Positions 10,114 to 23,400 of a stretch of 37,853 nt of DNA are shown here, piece by piece (position 1 is the first letter of the stretch; each line of letters begins with the position of its first letter). The translations under genes and the position numbers were made by a program. The stretch covers positions 1-37,853 of the forward strand of contig MDYQ01000248.1 of assembly GCA_003024175.1 (NCBI GenBank). Reading direction: 5' to 3'. Origin of the DNA: Planoprotostelium fungivorum. Its lineage: Eukaryota > Evosea > Variosea > Cavosteliida > Cavosteliaceae. Under the pieces are notes generated by a model that saw only the letters and a list, made by a program, of their open reading frames with translations, ran no database searches and had not been told where the DNA came from.

Positions 10114-11120
10114 ATGGCGAACTACAGGCCTCAGATTGATGATCGATATCTGAACGATAACTGGAACGCGACAGATGACCTCTTGAACACTCTCCTCGTA
10201 CAGTCGGACGACGCATTACAGGTTTGCATTATACACCGCTCACTCGTTCACACGCATCAGGCGACCTTATCTTCTCACAAAGAGAATAATTTACCTGAAA
10301 TATCTGTCGCTCCGAATCAAGGCAAGTTCCTCTCTCTGCTTGTGTCCATCAAAGGTTAATCGAACATGCATCACATTGAAGATCGAATGTCTGCAGGGTG
10401 CAAGAGCATCTTAGAGGTGGGAACGCTGGCAGGTTATAGCACCATCTGGCTGGCCAAAGGGATGTCAGCGGGTGGTCACCTGTTCAGTTTAGAATATGAT
10501 CCTGAGAGAGCCGAGTTATCGAGAAAGAATATTGAGAGGGCAGGTATGATCATCATCATCAAAGACATTCGGTTCGATTGACTCACACATTAGGATTCTC
10601 TCAGATGGTTACCGTCATCACCGGTGATGCCAGAGAGAGTCTGGTGAGATTAAAAAACGAAGGAAAAAAGTTTGATTTCGTCTTCATCGATGCAGACAAA
10701 GAGAGTGAGTCCCCATGATGTTTGTGATGATGACGATGATAGACTACCCCGTTTATTTGGACCACGTGTTGGACATGTCTTCGTCTGGAACAGTCATCGT
10801 TGCTGACAATGTAGTCAGACAAGGCAAGGTGAGCGAATCACGATGAGTTCTCATCCATCTGATGACAAAACTGTAGATTGTCGAGAAGGATCACGAAGAC
10901 GATCGGTGATGACTTGATCTTCGATTGTGTTTATTCATGATGTGCAGGGTGAGGGGTGCCAGAGAGTTTTTGGAAAAGTTGGGAAGCGATAAGAGAGTGA
11001 AGAGTACAGCGGTTCAGACGGTCGGGTGTAAAGGTGATGCATTCTCATCCACAAACAGGGTGATCCACGGCTCACCTCATGACAGGACACGATGGTTTCA
11101 GTCTCTCGATTGTACAATAA
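10114..11120 (+). CDS. Cation-dependent class I O-methyltransferase (CCoAOMT/COMT-like)
   Basis: SAM- and divalent-metal-dependent methylation of a catechol-type hydroxyl; true substrate unknown. Eight exons: 10114-10221, 10261-10354, 10397-10543, 10594-10704, 10743-10828, 10877-10905, 10948-11033 and 11086-11120, with introns of 38-52 nt that all keep frame. Motifs: SAM loop ILEVGTLAGYSTIWLA, acidic end of beta-2 (LFSLEYDPE), metal/substrate loop FDFVFIDADKENY, second metal site VIVADNVVRQGK, then RGAREFLEKL and the C-terminal VGCKGHDGFSLSIVQ. This matches methyltransferase_3 family proteins of about 220 residues. Using the nearer acceptor at about 11066 would stop the protein early; the 11085 acceptor restores the family ending. 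No targeting signal seen. Confidence 0.9.
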
Positions 11121-11279
11121 ATCTCATACTATTCATTAACACGACTACGTTTGTCTTTCATCATTCAGCGTGCATCATGATGACGACAGAGAACCCTCGA
11201 GAAAGTTCTCGCAGAATTTACCAACTTTTTTTCCGTGACGAGCTTGGCAGATCGTTTGTGTCGCCCATCATTCAACAGC

Positions 11280-13092
11280 ATGAGGGCCACCATCCTCTTC
11301 ATCGCAGTCTTCGTCACTGCCATCACGGCCATCGATTATCCTCCCAAACCATCCGTTGAAGGATCGTGGCGTCTGCTGCAGTTCTCAGACGAACACGTGG
11401 AATGGGTTCCCCACTCTTCGACTTATGAGAGCATCAACAGACAACACCTCCATTCTTGGCTCTTGACCAAAAAGGTGATGTATTATGGATCCACAGCTAT
11501 CCGTCTTCTAATTCGAACCAGGTCACTGCCAAGGCCGCCAAGGTATTGACTGAAGCCAAGACCACCGCTAAATTGGGTGTTGGATTCGTCGACAGAACCA
11601 GGTGATTCATCCATCTAATTCCAATGGAAAGCATCTGATCCAAATCAGCCACTACGAGTCAGGAGCGAGATCTTTCACACCCGAAGCCCCAGGTACGATG
11701 GCGAATCTTCCCATCTCCTCTGATGCATTTTTAAGAGGATGACCCCAGCTTCCCCACACCTGACCCCAGCAGCCACTCCATCGTCCAAAAGATGTTTCCA
11801 TGGGTCAATTCCAACATGCTGAAGAAGACAGTCACCGATCTGTCCAACTTCAACACCAGGTATCCGACATTGTCATTTTCAACATGCATCTCATCTTCCG
11901 ACAGATATTACCTCTCCGAAGAGTCCACGAAGGGCCCCGATTACCTTGCCAAACATGTGCACATTGCGATCATCCTCTATATAATTCTCAACCTCTACAG
12001 GCCAAGAAGATCGCCGACAAATACAAGGCAAAGGATGTTCAGATCAAACAGATCTCCAATGACGGTTTCAATCAGAACAACATTGTTGTCATCTTGCCCG
12101 CCAAACAGGGAGTAGAGAAGAAGGATGATATTGTAGTCGTCGGAGGACATTTAGGTGAAATATCTCTACTCTCTCCATCACGCAACATGCATCCAATGCG
12201 TCGTCACATCAAGAATCATCATGCATCATGTGATGTCTAAAGAGCATCAGACTCTGTCGCTTACAACGTTCCCGAGGGACGAGCTCCCGGAGCTGATGAT
12301 GGTATGTCGGACGCCGTACAATCGTTTTCCTGGGTTTAAGGTTTTGACAGATGCTTCCGGTTCTTCCATCGTCATGGAGACGTTCAGAATCCTCGTAGAA
12401 GCCGGCTGGAGAGGTAAGACATCTCAACGACATGTCATCTGATGGTGATCTCGATGACCATCGAATGGTGATCACGATCGTGATGATCATCATCGACACG
12501 TCTCCTCATGTGTTCACAGGTAGCAGAGACGTTCACTTTATGTTCTTCGCCGCGGAAGAGGGAGGCCTCTTGGGAAGGTGAGCCTCATCGTTTTCCCCTC
12601 CTTCTAACTTTCACCAGTGGAACCGTAGCCAAGCAGTACAAAGAGAACAACGTTCAAGTGAGAGCCATGCTGCAGATGGAGATGTGTGGTACGTAACTCG
12701 GAATCTCCGCGGATTCTCACCGACATCCAGGCTACCAGCTGGGTGACCCAGTCATCACCGTCTTACACGATCCCAACCCCCCTCTGTCTTCCTGGTTGTC
12801 GACACTCGTCGACAACTACCTGCCTAACGTAACCTCCCGTACGTCCACTTGCGGGGTGAATATCGTATTCTCCGTGAAATTTCACTCACACGTACAGTAC
12901 GGCTGCAGCGACCACGACAGCTGGAGCGATCAGGGGTACCCCGCTGCTTGTATCTCTGAGGCGGGACCGAATGACTCGGGTCTGAACCCTAACATGCACA
13001 CACCTGAAGATCTTCCTACCATCTTAAACTTTGAGGCTATGGCTGTGTTCGTCAGGGCAGGTCTCGCCTGGGTCGTCGAATTGGCACAATAA
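11280..13092 (+). CDS. Secreted M28-family leucyl aminopeptidase
   Basis: Zinc exopeptidase that removes N-terminal residues from peptides, probably extracellular or lysosomal. MRATILFIAVFVTAITA is a signal peptide, followed by a propeptide-like region. The catalytic domain shows VVVGGHLDSVAY (His), GADDDASGSSIVMETFRIL (bridging Asp), FFAAEEGGLLGSG (catalytic Glu and Glu ligand), LQMEMCGY, CGYGCSDHDSWSDQGYPAA and NPNMHTPED (last His). About eleven exons have introns of 38-100 nt, all GT-AG; for example GDD and DASG are split by the intron starting at 12301. The closest subgroup is the fungal/Vibrio leucine aminopeptidase type. The fourth ligand position, normally Asp in QxDMTxY, is Glu here. 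About 400 residues. Confidence 0.88.
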
Positions 13093-13259
13093 TGAAGGTC
13101 CGAAACAATAAAACAGAATAATATGCATTTAGAACATATTGTGATGAGGAAGGAGATCGGCTGCACCACTTATCCTCTCTTCATCTGCGAAATTAGACTC
13201 AATTCAATGGGTGATGTCTTACGAATGTTGTATTTATTCTACACAGAGTCTGGTCTTCT

Positions 13260-13766
13260 TCAATAGAAATGTCTGATGGATGCGAGCCCGGCCATGATGA
13301 TGAGACTGGCCGTTAAGACATAATAGAAGATGGCCGTCTTCCAGTTCATCCTGCTCCAGAGGGCATCTAACACGGTGGTCCAGGGACGTATGACGAGAGA
13401 CAGAGTCATCTCCATCATGCCCAGACCGAACGAGCTGAATGGGATGAAGGGAATCAGCAGCACCATCACAAAGATGAGTCCCGCACGATGAGACCAATAG
13501 TGGATCTTGTTGACGAGATGAGTGATTCCGTCTTCGGGTTCGTAGTTCAACAGTCTCTCTGCTTCCTCCCAGCTGACCTTCTTCTTCGGTTCACGCTGCG
13601 GCGTCGTCTCTTCTTTCATGAGGACTGAAGTGTGGGGTGCGGCCGGTTGTTGGTAAGATAATGGTACTTGCTGCATGTCACAGACGGGAGCGGGTGTCGA
13701 TGAAGGTTGAGATCCATAGTACTGAGCTTGCGCTGATGGAAAAGTCTGGTGTTCGTCGGCGCCCAT
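13260..13766 (-). CDS. Two-TM protein with Pro/Gln-rich cytosolic N-terminus, unknown
   Basis: Not recognised. A single-exon frame of 168 codons starts at an ATG at 13766. Residues 1-70 are rich in Q, P and S with no structure evident; KKKVSWEEAERLLNYEP is an amphipathic acidic/basic stretch; two hydrophobic segments follow (about 92-118, AGLIFVMVLLIPFIPFSSFG, and about 143-160, IFYYVLTASLIIMAGL), ending SIRHFY. The C-terminal half resembles a small membrane-inserted hairpin. It is convergent with the aminopeptidase gene, about 170 bases away. An antisense-like frame on the same strand (13616-14015) overlaps the 5' end and complicates the start. Confidence 0.6.
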   Translation of the reverse strand: MGADEHQTFPSAQAQYYGSQPSSTPAPVCDMQQVPLSYQQPAAPHTSVLMKEETTPQREPKKKVSWEEAERLLNYEPEDGITHLVNKIHYWSHRAGLIFVMVLLIPFIPFSSFGLGMMEMTLSLVIRPWTTVLDALWSRMNWKTAIFYYVLTASLIIMAGLASIRHFY

Positions 13767-14701
13767 GATGATCGGAAGAGGTGTAGAGGATGAAACTCGA
13801 CGCTTGTGTGTTGTGATAAGAATGAGGGTAGTCTGAGCGTAGGTTCGGGCGCGTACATTGAAAAGCTGGAGGACAAGACCTTTGAAATTGAGGTGAGTCT
13901 TCGGTGAACGCGATGGAAAGTGAAGGCTTCACGGAATCCGAGGGGACCACACGTCAGGTTGTCACGGGGTCGGAAAGGTGTGCCTTTGACAATCTTGGCA
14001 GAATAGACGACGAAGAAATATTCGGATTGTCTTTATTGGTGATCTCTACCCACCACGTGAGGCCTGCAGCTGAAAAAATGGTCCGCCTTCTTCCCTTTGA
14101 AGAGTGTTCGGTCGGGGAGGACTAGAAGGTGATCGACGTGTCTCTCTGATCAATGAGGTGATGATCGATGCAGAATTTGAAGATCTGATCGTCATTCAGA
14201 CGGGTGCATGATCATTTATCACCTCGTATACACCAATCTGGAAAGCTGTGTAAGTGAGATCCTCCCAAGGCACGCTGTGAGACTTCCTCTCGCTTGAAGA
14301 CATGTTCGTACACTCAATCTGATCCATTTTCAACGGAGTGATGGTCAAACAAAATCGCTTCAACCTGGAAAAGATGTTGATCGAAGTGATTTCACTTCCA
14401 CCATCGATCTGGCGATTAGGAAGCCACGATTGATATCATTGATATATATTCCATCAGTGTTGGAAGATGCCACGCGTCGCTGCTTTCTCGATCGAGCAGA
14501 CATAACTGTTACTCACCAGCGACCCACTATTCCGGTTGTGTGTCACACGGTTCTTTCCGATTCTCTTCTGGTTCTACCGGCGTTAATGTCGCCTGTGATG
14601 AGGCGATCATGTGATTCAAAGAAATCGGAAGAAATGTAAAAAGAATTTATTCTCAAAAACAAAACAACTCCGACAGGACCATCACATCATATTCTTTCCT
14701 G
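13767..14701. other. Unresolved region with conflicting coding signals on both strands
   Basis: On + a GTGAG donor after YIEKLEDKTFEIE (about 13885) and an acceptor at about 13957 join to VVTGSERCAFDNLGRIDDEE, ending at 14125 in one reading. On - an open frame of about 80 codons runs from about 14446 to 14205, containing LKRFCLTITPLKMDQIEC and SVPWEDLTYTAFQIGVYE, but its ATG (14327) is internal. A second - frame (about 14015 to 13616) gives FFVVYSAKIVKGTPFRPRDN. None matches a family I know, and they cannot all be real. One small split gene is likely; its strand is undecided. The last 60 bases before 14701 hold nothing notable. Confidence 0.4.
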
Positions 14702-17052
<2,351 letters not shown>

Positions 17053-17223
17053 TAAACTCTACACCTCCCTCCTCTTCTCATCTGGTGATGATGTCGTCCC
17101 AAACGGAAAATAGGAATCAGAGTACCGCGACCTGAAGACATTTTTTCCTCGCGAGATTGACACAGACGGAATATTCTAGGTACTCGTCGGCACAACAACA
17201 ACCCCATTCTTTCGGCATCGACC

Positions 17224-19659
17224 ATGCGAACGGCAGCTTACACTCTCGTTCTCTTATGGACGTCCCTCCTCTTCACAACCGCCATCAACATCGACGTCTA
17301 CGTCGATCCCATCGGTAATGATACGAACTCGGGTCTGGTTTCATCTTCTCCCCTTCGTTCTCTACCAGCAGCTCAGATTCTAAGTCGTAGTATCCTCTCC
17401 AAAGGTAACACGACCACGGTTCACCTGGCCGGCGGCACCTTCCTCTTAGATGCGACGATGTCTTTCACTCCCGCCGACTCCGGACTTTCTAGAGAGCAGC
17501 CATCTCGATGGTTGGGGTCGACTTCGAATCTGAGTGAGTGCGATGGAAGACGTTGATCGAGTTGGTGACGAATGAGCCAGCGAGGGTCTTGGGTGCGAAG
17601 ATCGTGAGATCGAGCGACGTCGGACCGGTAACTGACGGGTACGCCTTGAAGACCATTCCATCAGCCGTTCTATCACAAGTGAGACAGATCAACTTGACCG
17701 CTCTCGGTATCACAAACTGGAAGAACGTCGAGCTGTTCATCGGAGGTCTACCCCAACACTTGGCAAGGTGAGACGAAATAGAAAATGTCACATGTGATCT
17801 CATCCGCATGCGATGCCATCGAACTGGTTATTGAGATGAGATCAGGTATCCCAATCAAGAACCCAACGCTTACATCGTTGCCACTCAGATGCCCGCCAAC
17901 CAAACCTTCCAGTGGAATGCATCTTCTGAAGAGCGTGAGTCTCTCCCTCATCTCTCACACATCCTCACGATCTCTCTCAGGAAAGAAACTCACCGCATGG
18001 AGCGCTCAGATCGTAAAGTTGAACGATGTCATGGCCCACGCCTACTTCTATTACAATTGGTCCGACTCCAGAGTGTCCATCATCAGCGCCAGCGACAACG
18101 GAAGCGTAACCTTCGCTTACACCAATCAGATGCGAGCGAGTGGAAAGTTTTTCGTCGTAAGTATATTCCCTCTCTCTTCACCATTAACACATGTACAGTA
18201 CAACGTTCTGTCTGAATTAGATGAAGCGGGAGAGTACTACATCAGTCCACAAGGTCTCCTCTTCTTCATGGCCACGGGAGGGCAGGAGGTCCTCTTGTCC
18301 ATCACATCTGATCTCGTCTCGTTACGTAACGTGAACAATCTCATGTGGTCGAACGTTCAGATCGGCGTCACCCAGGGCTCGGCCGTCTCTGGAGCGGGTA
18401 ACAACATCACCCTGTCTCGACTTTTGGCGGGAAACTCAAGATCGACTGCAGTGTACGTCAACGGGTACAACAACACGGTCGACTCGTGCGAAGTCACTGG
18501 ATCTGGTGCAGCTGGCATCTATATCTCGGGGGGCTCCGTCTACAACTTGACAAATGCAAACAGTCGCGTGACCAACTGCAAGGTGCACGATAACAACCGT
18601 TGGACTTTCACTTACCAGCCCGCCATCAACACGGCAGGATGTGGCATTCAGGTGGATCACAATCTACTGTACAACGGTCCACACAACGGACTCTTGTTCT
18701 CCGGTAACAATCACCTGTGGGAGGGAAACGTAATCCGAAATTTCACTTACGATTCGGACGATTCGGGGGTCATGTACTGTGGGAGGAGTTGGGCGTCCAG
18801 GGGTAACGTCATTCGCAACAATTTCTTCGGTCCCAGCCAACAGATGGAATTCATGGTGGAAGCCATCTACTTGGATGACAAGTTCAGCAGCGTCACCATA
18901 GAGGGTAACATTATCACGGGCAACATCAAGGGTGAGTCTTCAGAGTGTACGCTCCTGATGTCTCTGACCCGTGGTAGGCATACACATGGGAGGCGGTAGA
19001 GACAATACGATTCGTGGTAACCTCTTCCTTGGCTGTCCTCTGGGCTGTCTCGACATCAGACAACGCTTCCTCTCCCCCACATCTGCAGGCGTCAACAAGA
19101 CTCTATACGACAGCGTCACGAACAATCCTTATCAGTCCCCTCCGTGAGTCACATCCACAAATTTTAGATCTGACCGTCACATTTCAGCTGGAGCACACAA
19201 TACCCTCAATTGGTGAACATCTTCAAGGGAGATCCTTACTTACCCCTGGGTAACGTCATCGACAACAACGTCGTCTTCTCTGCAGATAAGAACATGGCGG
19301 TCACTCTGGATCCTCTCTACCTCAACGTCACACGGACTTATTGGTCCAACAGTACACAAGGCCACTTTGTCAACACACCGCAGGGCATCGACCCTGCCAA
19401 CTTCCAGATGTTGTCGAGCAGTCCAGCAGTGCTGGCTGGTTTCCCGGCGCCAGACACATCAGACATGGGACTCACAGACGCCAGCTCGGTCGGACCTCTG
19501 TACCCTTCGAACGAGGCGAGCACGAGTACAAGCACGACCACGACCACACAGAGTGGTAGCGGAGGTACACAGATAGTCGAGACTCGTAGCACCTTATCCT
19601 CGTCTTCTATCTTGCAATGGACTGTGCTCTCTTTCATATCAGCCTTTGCCTTGGTATGA
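17224..19659 (+). CDS. Secreted right-handed parallel beta-helix protein, probably GPI-anchored
   Basis: Pectate-lyase-fold extracellular protein; catalytic role uncertain. MRTAAYTLVLLWTSLLFTTA is a signal peptide. It continues IDVYVDPIGNDTNSG...LRSLPAAQ and VHLAGGTFLLDATMSFTPADS, the usual entry to such helices. The middle carries the block ARVLGAKIV...LTALGITNW and ELFIGGLPQHLARYPNQEPN. Helix rungs are rich in Asn and Gly: ITLSRLLAGNSRSTAVYVNG, NNTVDSCEVTGSGAAGIYIS, VTNCKVHDNN, GIQVDHNLLYNGPHNGLLFS, VTIEGNIITGNIKGIHMGGG. The C-terminus is Ser/Thr/Gly-rich then hydrophobic (ILQWTVLSFISAFALV), like a GPI signal. Introns include about 17769-17848, 18158-18198, 18932-18977 and 19147-19187. The exon 1-2 junction at about 17500-17555 is unresolved: a frame change is needed there. 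Confidence 0.82.
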
Positions 19660-19707
19660 GAATTCGTCGCGATAAAATATGATTGTGCTTTCTCTCGTGA
19701 AATGATG

Positions 19708-19898
19708 ACCGCCACATCATGAACGTCTAAATGGAAGCAGCAGCCATGATGGCTGATTTCCAACACAGTGTCAAGAGAGTCGTACCCGAAGGTGAGGAGA
19801 TGTCCCTTATTCTTCGATTTGATGGCATTGTATATCTACGCAGCGTGTGACTTGTAAATGTTCTAGCTGGAGAGCATACATAGTCTCCAGTTGACAAG
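19708..19898 (+). pseudogene. Rearranged duplicate of CEP76 3' end and its downstream DNA
   Basis: Bases 19708-19799 copy CEP76 bases 3787-3879 with few changes, covering the end of an intron, the exon FQHSIKRVVPEG and the next donor. The copy then jumps directly to DNA equal to 4291-4392, which lies 3' of the CEP76 stop, ending at GTTGACAAG. Intron sequence is retained, so this is a DNA-level copy. The junction shows shared GAG/GAGATG bases, suggesting a microhomology deletion of about 410 bp. It lies just after the beta-helix gene and encodes nothing complete. Confidence 0.88.
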
Positions 19899-20015
19899 CA
19901 CTCTTTGCTTCATTTTGTTCTGAAGATCACGTCTTTCATCGCGTTCCCCTTCGCAGCACGTGCAAGTTGTGGAAAGACGTCGGTGAGTAGATATCACAAA
20001 CTGTTCTCTCTTCTG

Positions 20016-20387
20016 ATGACGTCAGTGGATGGCTTCACTGACTGGCTGACCGACGATGATCTGCTTCTGGCTGTGAGAGGCTGCAAGGTAGACTCTGTTC
20101 GCTTCCTCTTGGCTCGCAGAGGGCTAGATCCTCGTGTGGATCCATCTGTACGCAAGCAGGAGGCTATCAAGAAGGCATCATCTGAAGGACATGCCATGAC
20201 AGTGCAGCTGCTTTTGACCGATCCTCGTGTGGATCCATCAGCAAACCATCAGGAGGCCATCAGAAGGGCGTCATACGAGGGAAAAGGTCAACAACAGATA
20301 GCAACACAGCGTGAGTGCGGTAGTCAATCCAAAATTTTGACTGAAATAAACCATAGAAAATTCGGTATGGTTCGCCTTGACCCTTAA
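20016..20387 (+). CDS. Short ankyrin-repeat protein or fragment
   Basis: The ORF begins MTSVDGFTDWLTDDDLLLAV, which reads like the N-terminus of an ankyrin-repeat gene, then VDSVRFLLARRGLD and two repeats (VDPSVRKQEAIKKASSEGH, VQLLLTDPRVDPSANHQEAI). After RASYEGKG the repeat pattern is lost and the tail looks random to the stop at 20385, so the gene is probably truncated by a frameshift or missing exon. Bases 20128-20235 are almost identical to the relic at 4608-4715. It is convergent with the kinase gene whose stop is 70 bases away. Whether it is expressed cannot be judged. Confidence 0.5.
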   Translation: MTSVDGFTDWLTDDDLLLAVRGCKVDSVRFLLARRGLDPRVDPSVRKQEAIKKASSEGHAMTVQLLLTDPRVDPSANHQEAIRRASYEGKGQQQIATQRECGSQSKILTEINHRKFGMVRLDP

Positions 20388-20455
20388 CTCAAAATTTTGT
20401 GTGAGCCGTTCAATTGGTTCGATAATCGTTTCAAATGCACGGCCGAATCATTTAT

Positions 20456-23400
20456 TTACAACGTCTCTGTAAAATACTCCATCTCACTCAAAATCTTTGT
20501 CAACTCCTCACAATCCGGTCTCTCTTCCACCTTCGAGCTCCAACACAATTCGATGACTTTCCTTCAATCCCTCAGTCATCATCATCGATGCGCATTGCAT
20601 CATCATCTCACTTGATGTCCTGGGGACAGAGAGGGTGGATGGATGGCCTCAGCCCTTCTTCGTGTCTGGCGTCGATGTCAATCGATTGGAAGAGGTGAAT
20701 GAGACTCACGACAGAGCTAAGATCTGGAAATCGAATTGGACTCGCTCGTATTCAGAGAAAGGGGCGACGTAACTGCCGACGCAGGCTCTCGTCACGACCT
20801 CCCAGAAGACCATACCTATCAATCGCGTCACTTGATTGATGATGATGATGACGATGTTGATGCATAATCAAGTGTGCACCTATGGAGTAGACGTCTGATT
20901 TCGTGGAATAAGGGGTGCCGGAATAGATTTCTGGAGGGCAGAATGCCATAGTGCCCCTTACTTCGGCCAAAGTCTGAGCGTTCATCGTGCTCTTCACTCT
21001 CGCGAGTCCAAAGTCGCATACCTGATCGAATCATGAGTCATCTGATGAGCTTCACGATGTGATCATCTTTCATCGTGTGATCGTCAGTTGAACATGATCA
21101 TGACGATACACGATCAGATGGTGATGATGATGAGCGAGATCCATCACCTTGATGTTCCGCTGAGAATCCAGAAGTAAATTTCCAGATTTGATATCCCTAT
21201 GCACTAATGGTGGCTCCAATTTGTGCAGTATTTCGATACCCTTGATCGCCTGGGACATCCAAGACAGGGCGCATTGTAGATCGATCGTTTCATCCGATTT
21301 TCTCAGCATGTCGTGCAGTGACCCATTCGGACAGTACTGTACTCCGCGTGAGTCCCAATTCCTGAGTCTCAAATGTTCACCTCCATCACGAGCGACAGTT
21401 TATCACCGTGTACAGAAGCACCCAAGAAATGCACCAGATGTTCTCCTCTAACCATCCTAACACACATTCAGCCTCGGTGTATACACGACCCTGCCTACAC
21501 GACAGAATAAAATGAAATAAAACACCCTCACATCAATACGGACATTTCGGTCTTGAACGCATCGATGTTGGATTTGACGATCCTTCCTGTCAGTGTCTTG
21601 ATGGCAACATCTCTCCCGTACAATTTTCCCTTGTACACCTGCACCACTCAACCTCCTCTTCTATTTCATCTCTTCTCACCTTTGCAAAAGAACCCTGTCC
21701 TATCTTCTTCTCTCTCGTCAACCTGCCCTCGGCGATCCACACCTTCGAAGCTTGTGATCGTGAGTTTCATTATGTCCGCGAAATTTCATCGAAATCTCAC
21801 CGGACGACCCCCTCTCGGTTCCCAGGGAAGAAGACCCCACGATGATGGCGTTGTCTTCTTCTTCTCTCCTCTTGTGAATCGATCGACCCAGACTATCTGC
21901 TGATCCTTTCAGCCAATCTGCCGTGTCTCTCTTCTCTCCTGGGTCACGATCAACTGTGAAGGAGTGTCGACTTTCACCAGAATGCGACCTCTGCAGGATG
22001 AATCTGAATCTCTTCGTGCCCTGCCAATTGTCTCTGATCTCTTTCACGTTCTCTCCCTCTTGCAATATCCTCTCTTCGGAGGTGTCTAGACTCATCTGTG
22101 GCTCGTTGTAGATGGAGAATAAAAGGAAATAAAAGGTTGCACCTGCATGAGGTGGAGGGGGTGTACCGATTTGACGCGGCTCTTAACGGCGGTGATGACG
22201 TCACGTACCGTGCACTCTTGGTTTACGGCGATGCTGTAATATCTCTGTGGGCTGATGAAGACGCAGACCATCATCTACAACCAGTCATTCTCCCATTCAT
22301 TCCACGTGAAGAAGGGTATCGAATCAGAATGAAATGATCGAACGACACGTGATATATAGAATGAGAAGAGAGAAGAGATATCTTGGTCGGTTGTAGATGG
22401 ATGGATCACCAGATCATCGTCTTCTTTCTTACGAGGGGGGAGGGCTCCCGGTCGGTTGACTCTCTTTCTCCTGGGTGCAGCTGTCACTGTCAGCTCATCC
22501 AATGAAACATTTCATTCAAATGAAACCTCACCCTCCTTCGGAACCTCCGCGGAGATCATCCTGGGTACGTATCGATATACGTAATTACGTACGTAAATAC
22601 TCACCGTGGAGACGGTTCGGTGGATATCTTTGCTTCGTTCTCGTTTTCGACTGAAAAAGTGAATTCCTCTCGAATGATCTCCTTTTCTTTTCCTTTCAGT
22701 CTCCACGAAGTATCGAATTGAGTGGCTGAAAGGGCTCTCATTGTCCCTCCCGACGTAAGTTTCGTGATTCTGTGATTGGTTCAATCCATGTTCGATCGTC
22801 GATCACGATCGTCGCGGTCGATCGATCATGAACGATCACGATGATGGACGCATGAGCTCTCACCTGTCAGTCTGCTCCGGAGAACATTTGAACGTGTAGT
22901 TCCTCTCCTTCGATAATTCTTCTTCCTTCTCTTCTCCCTCCACGTTCTTCTCCCTGAACGTAGAGGGAGGAGCCTTCAGCCCGTGACTCAATCTACAACG
23001 CCATCAACGGATGACGTGGTGTGACGTCATCAGATATCTCACGCTCTCCTGTGTGTGTAGGAAGAATCTGATATACTCCTCTCTTCCTCTCTCTCCACCA
23101 CATTCGTACCCAATATCTGACATATCCTGCGTTGTAGATCGTTCTGCCGACCCATCGTGAGTGATCACGACATCGTCACGAGTCATCACCTCGATCTCTA
23201 GCCCGCGGTACATCCTGTCAGAATCTTCCGAGTAGAAATCTGACATGTCCGGACCGCTGCTCCTCTCACAGAGTATGACTGCGTTCGATCGGGACAACTC
23301 GTTGACTTGTATGTCTTCTCTCTGTACAAGGAGGAGTCTCTCCTATGGGTACGGATCAGTCTGGCAGGTTGTAGATGGACTCACCCCCCTCTCTAGACGG

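Noticed and set aside
17446-17809. Arg/Ser-rich minus ORFs in the beta-helix gene
   Set aside because: The plus strand carries family motifs (ARVLGAKIV, LTALGITNW, ELFIGGLPQHLAR) across the same bases.
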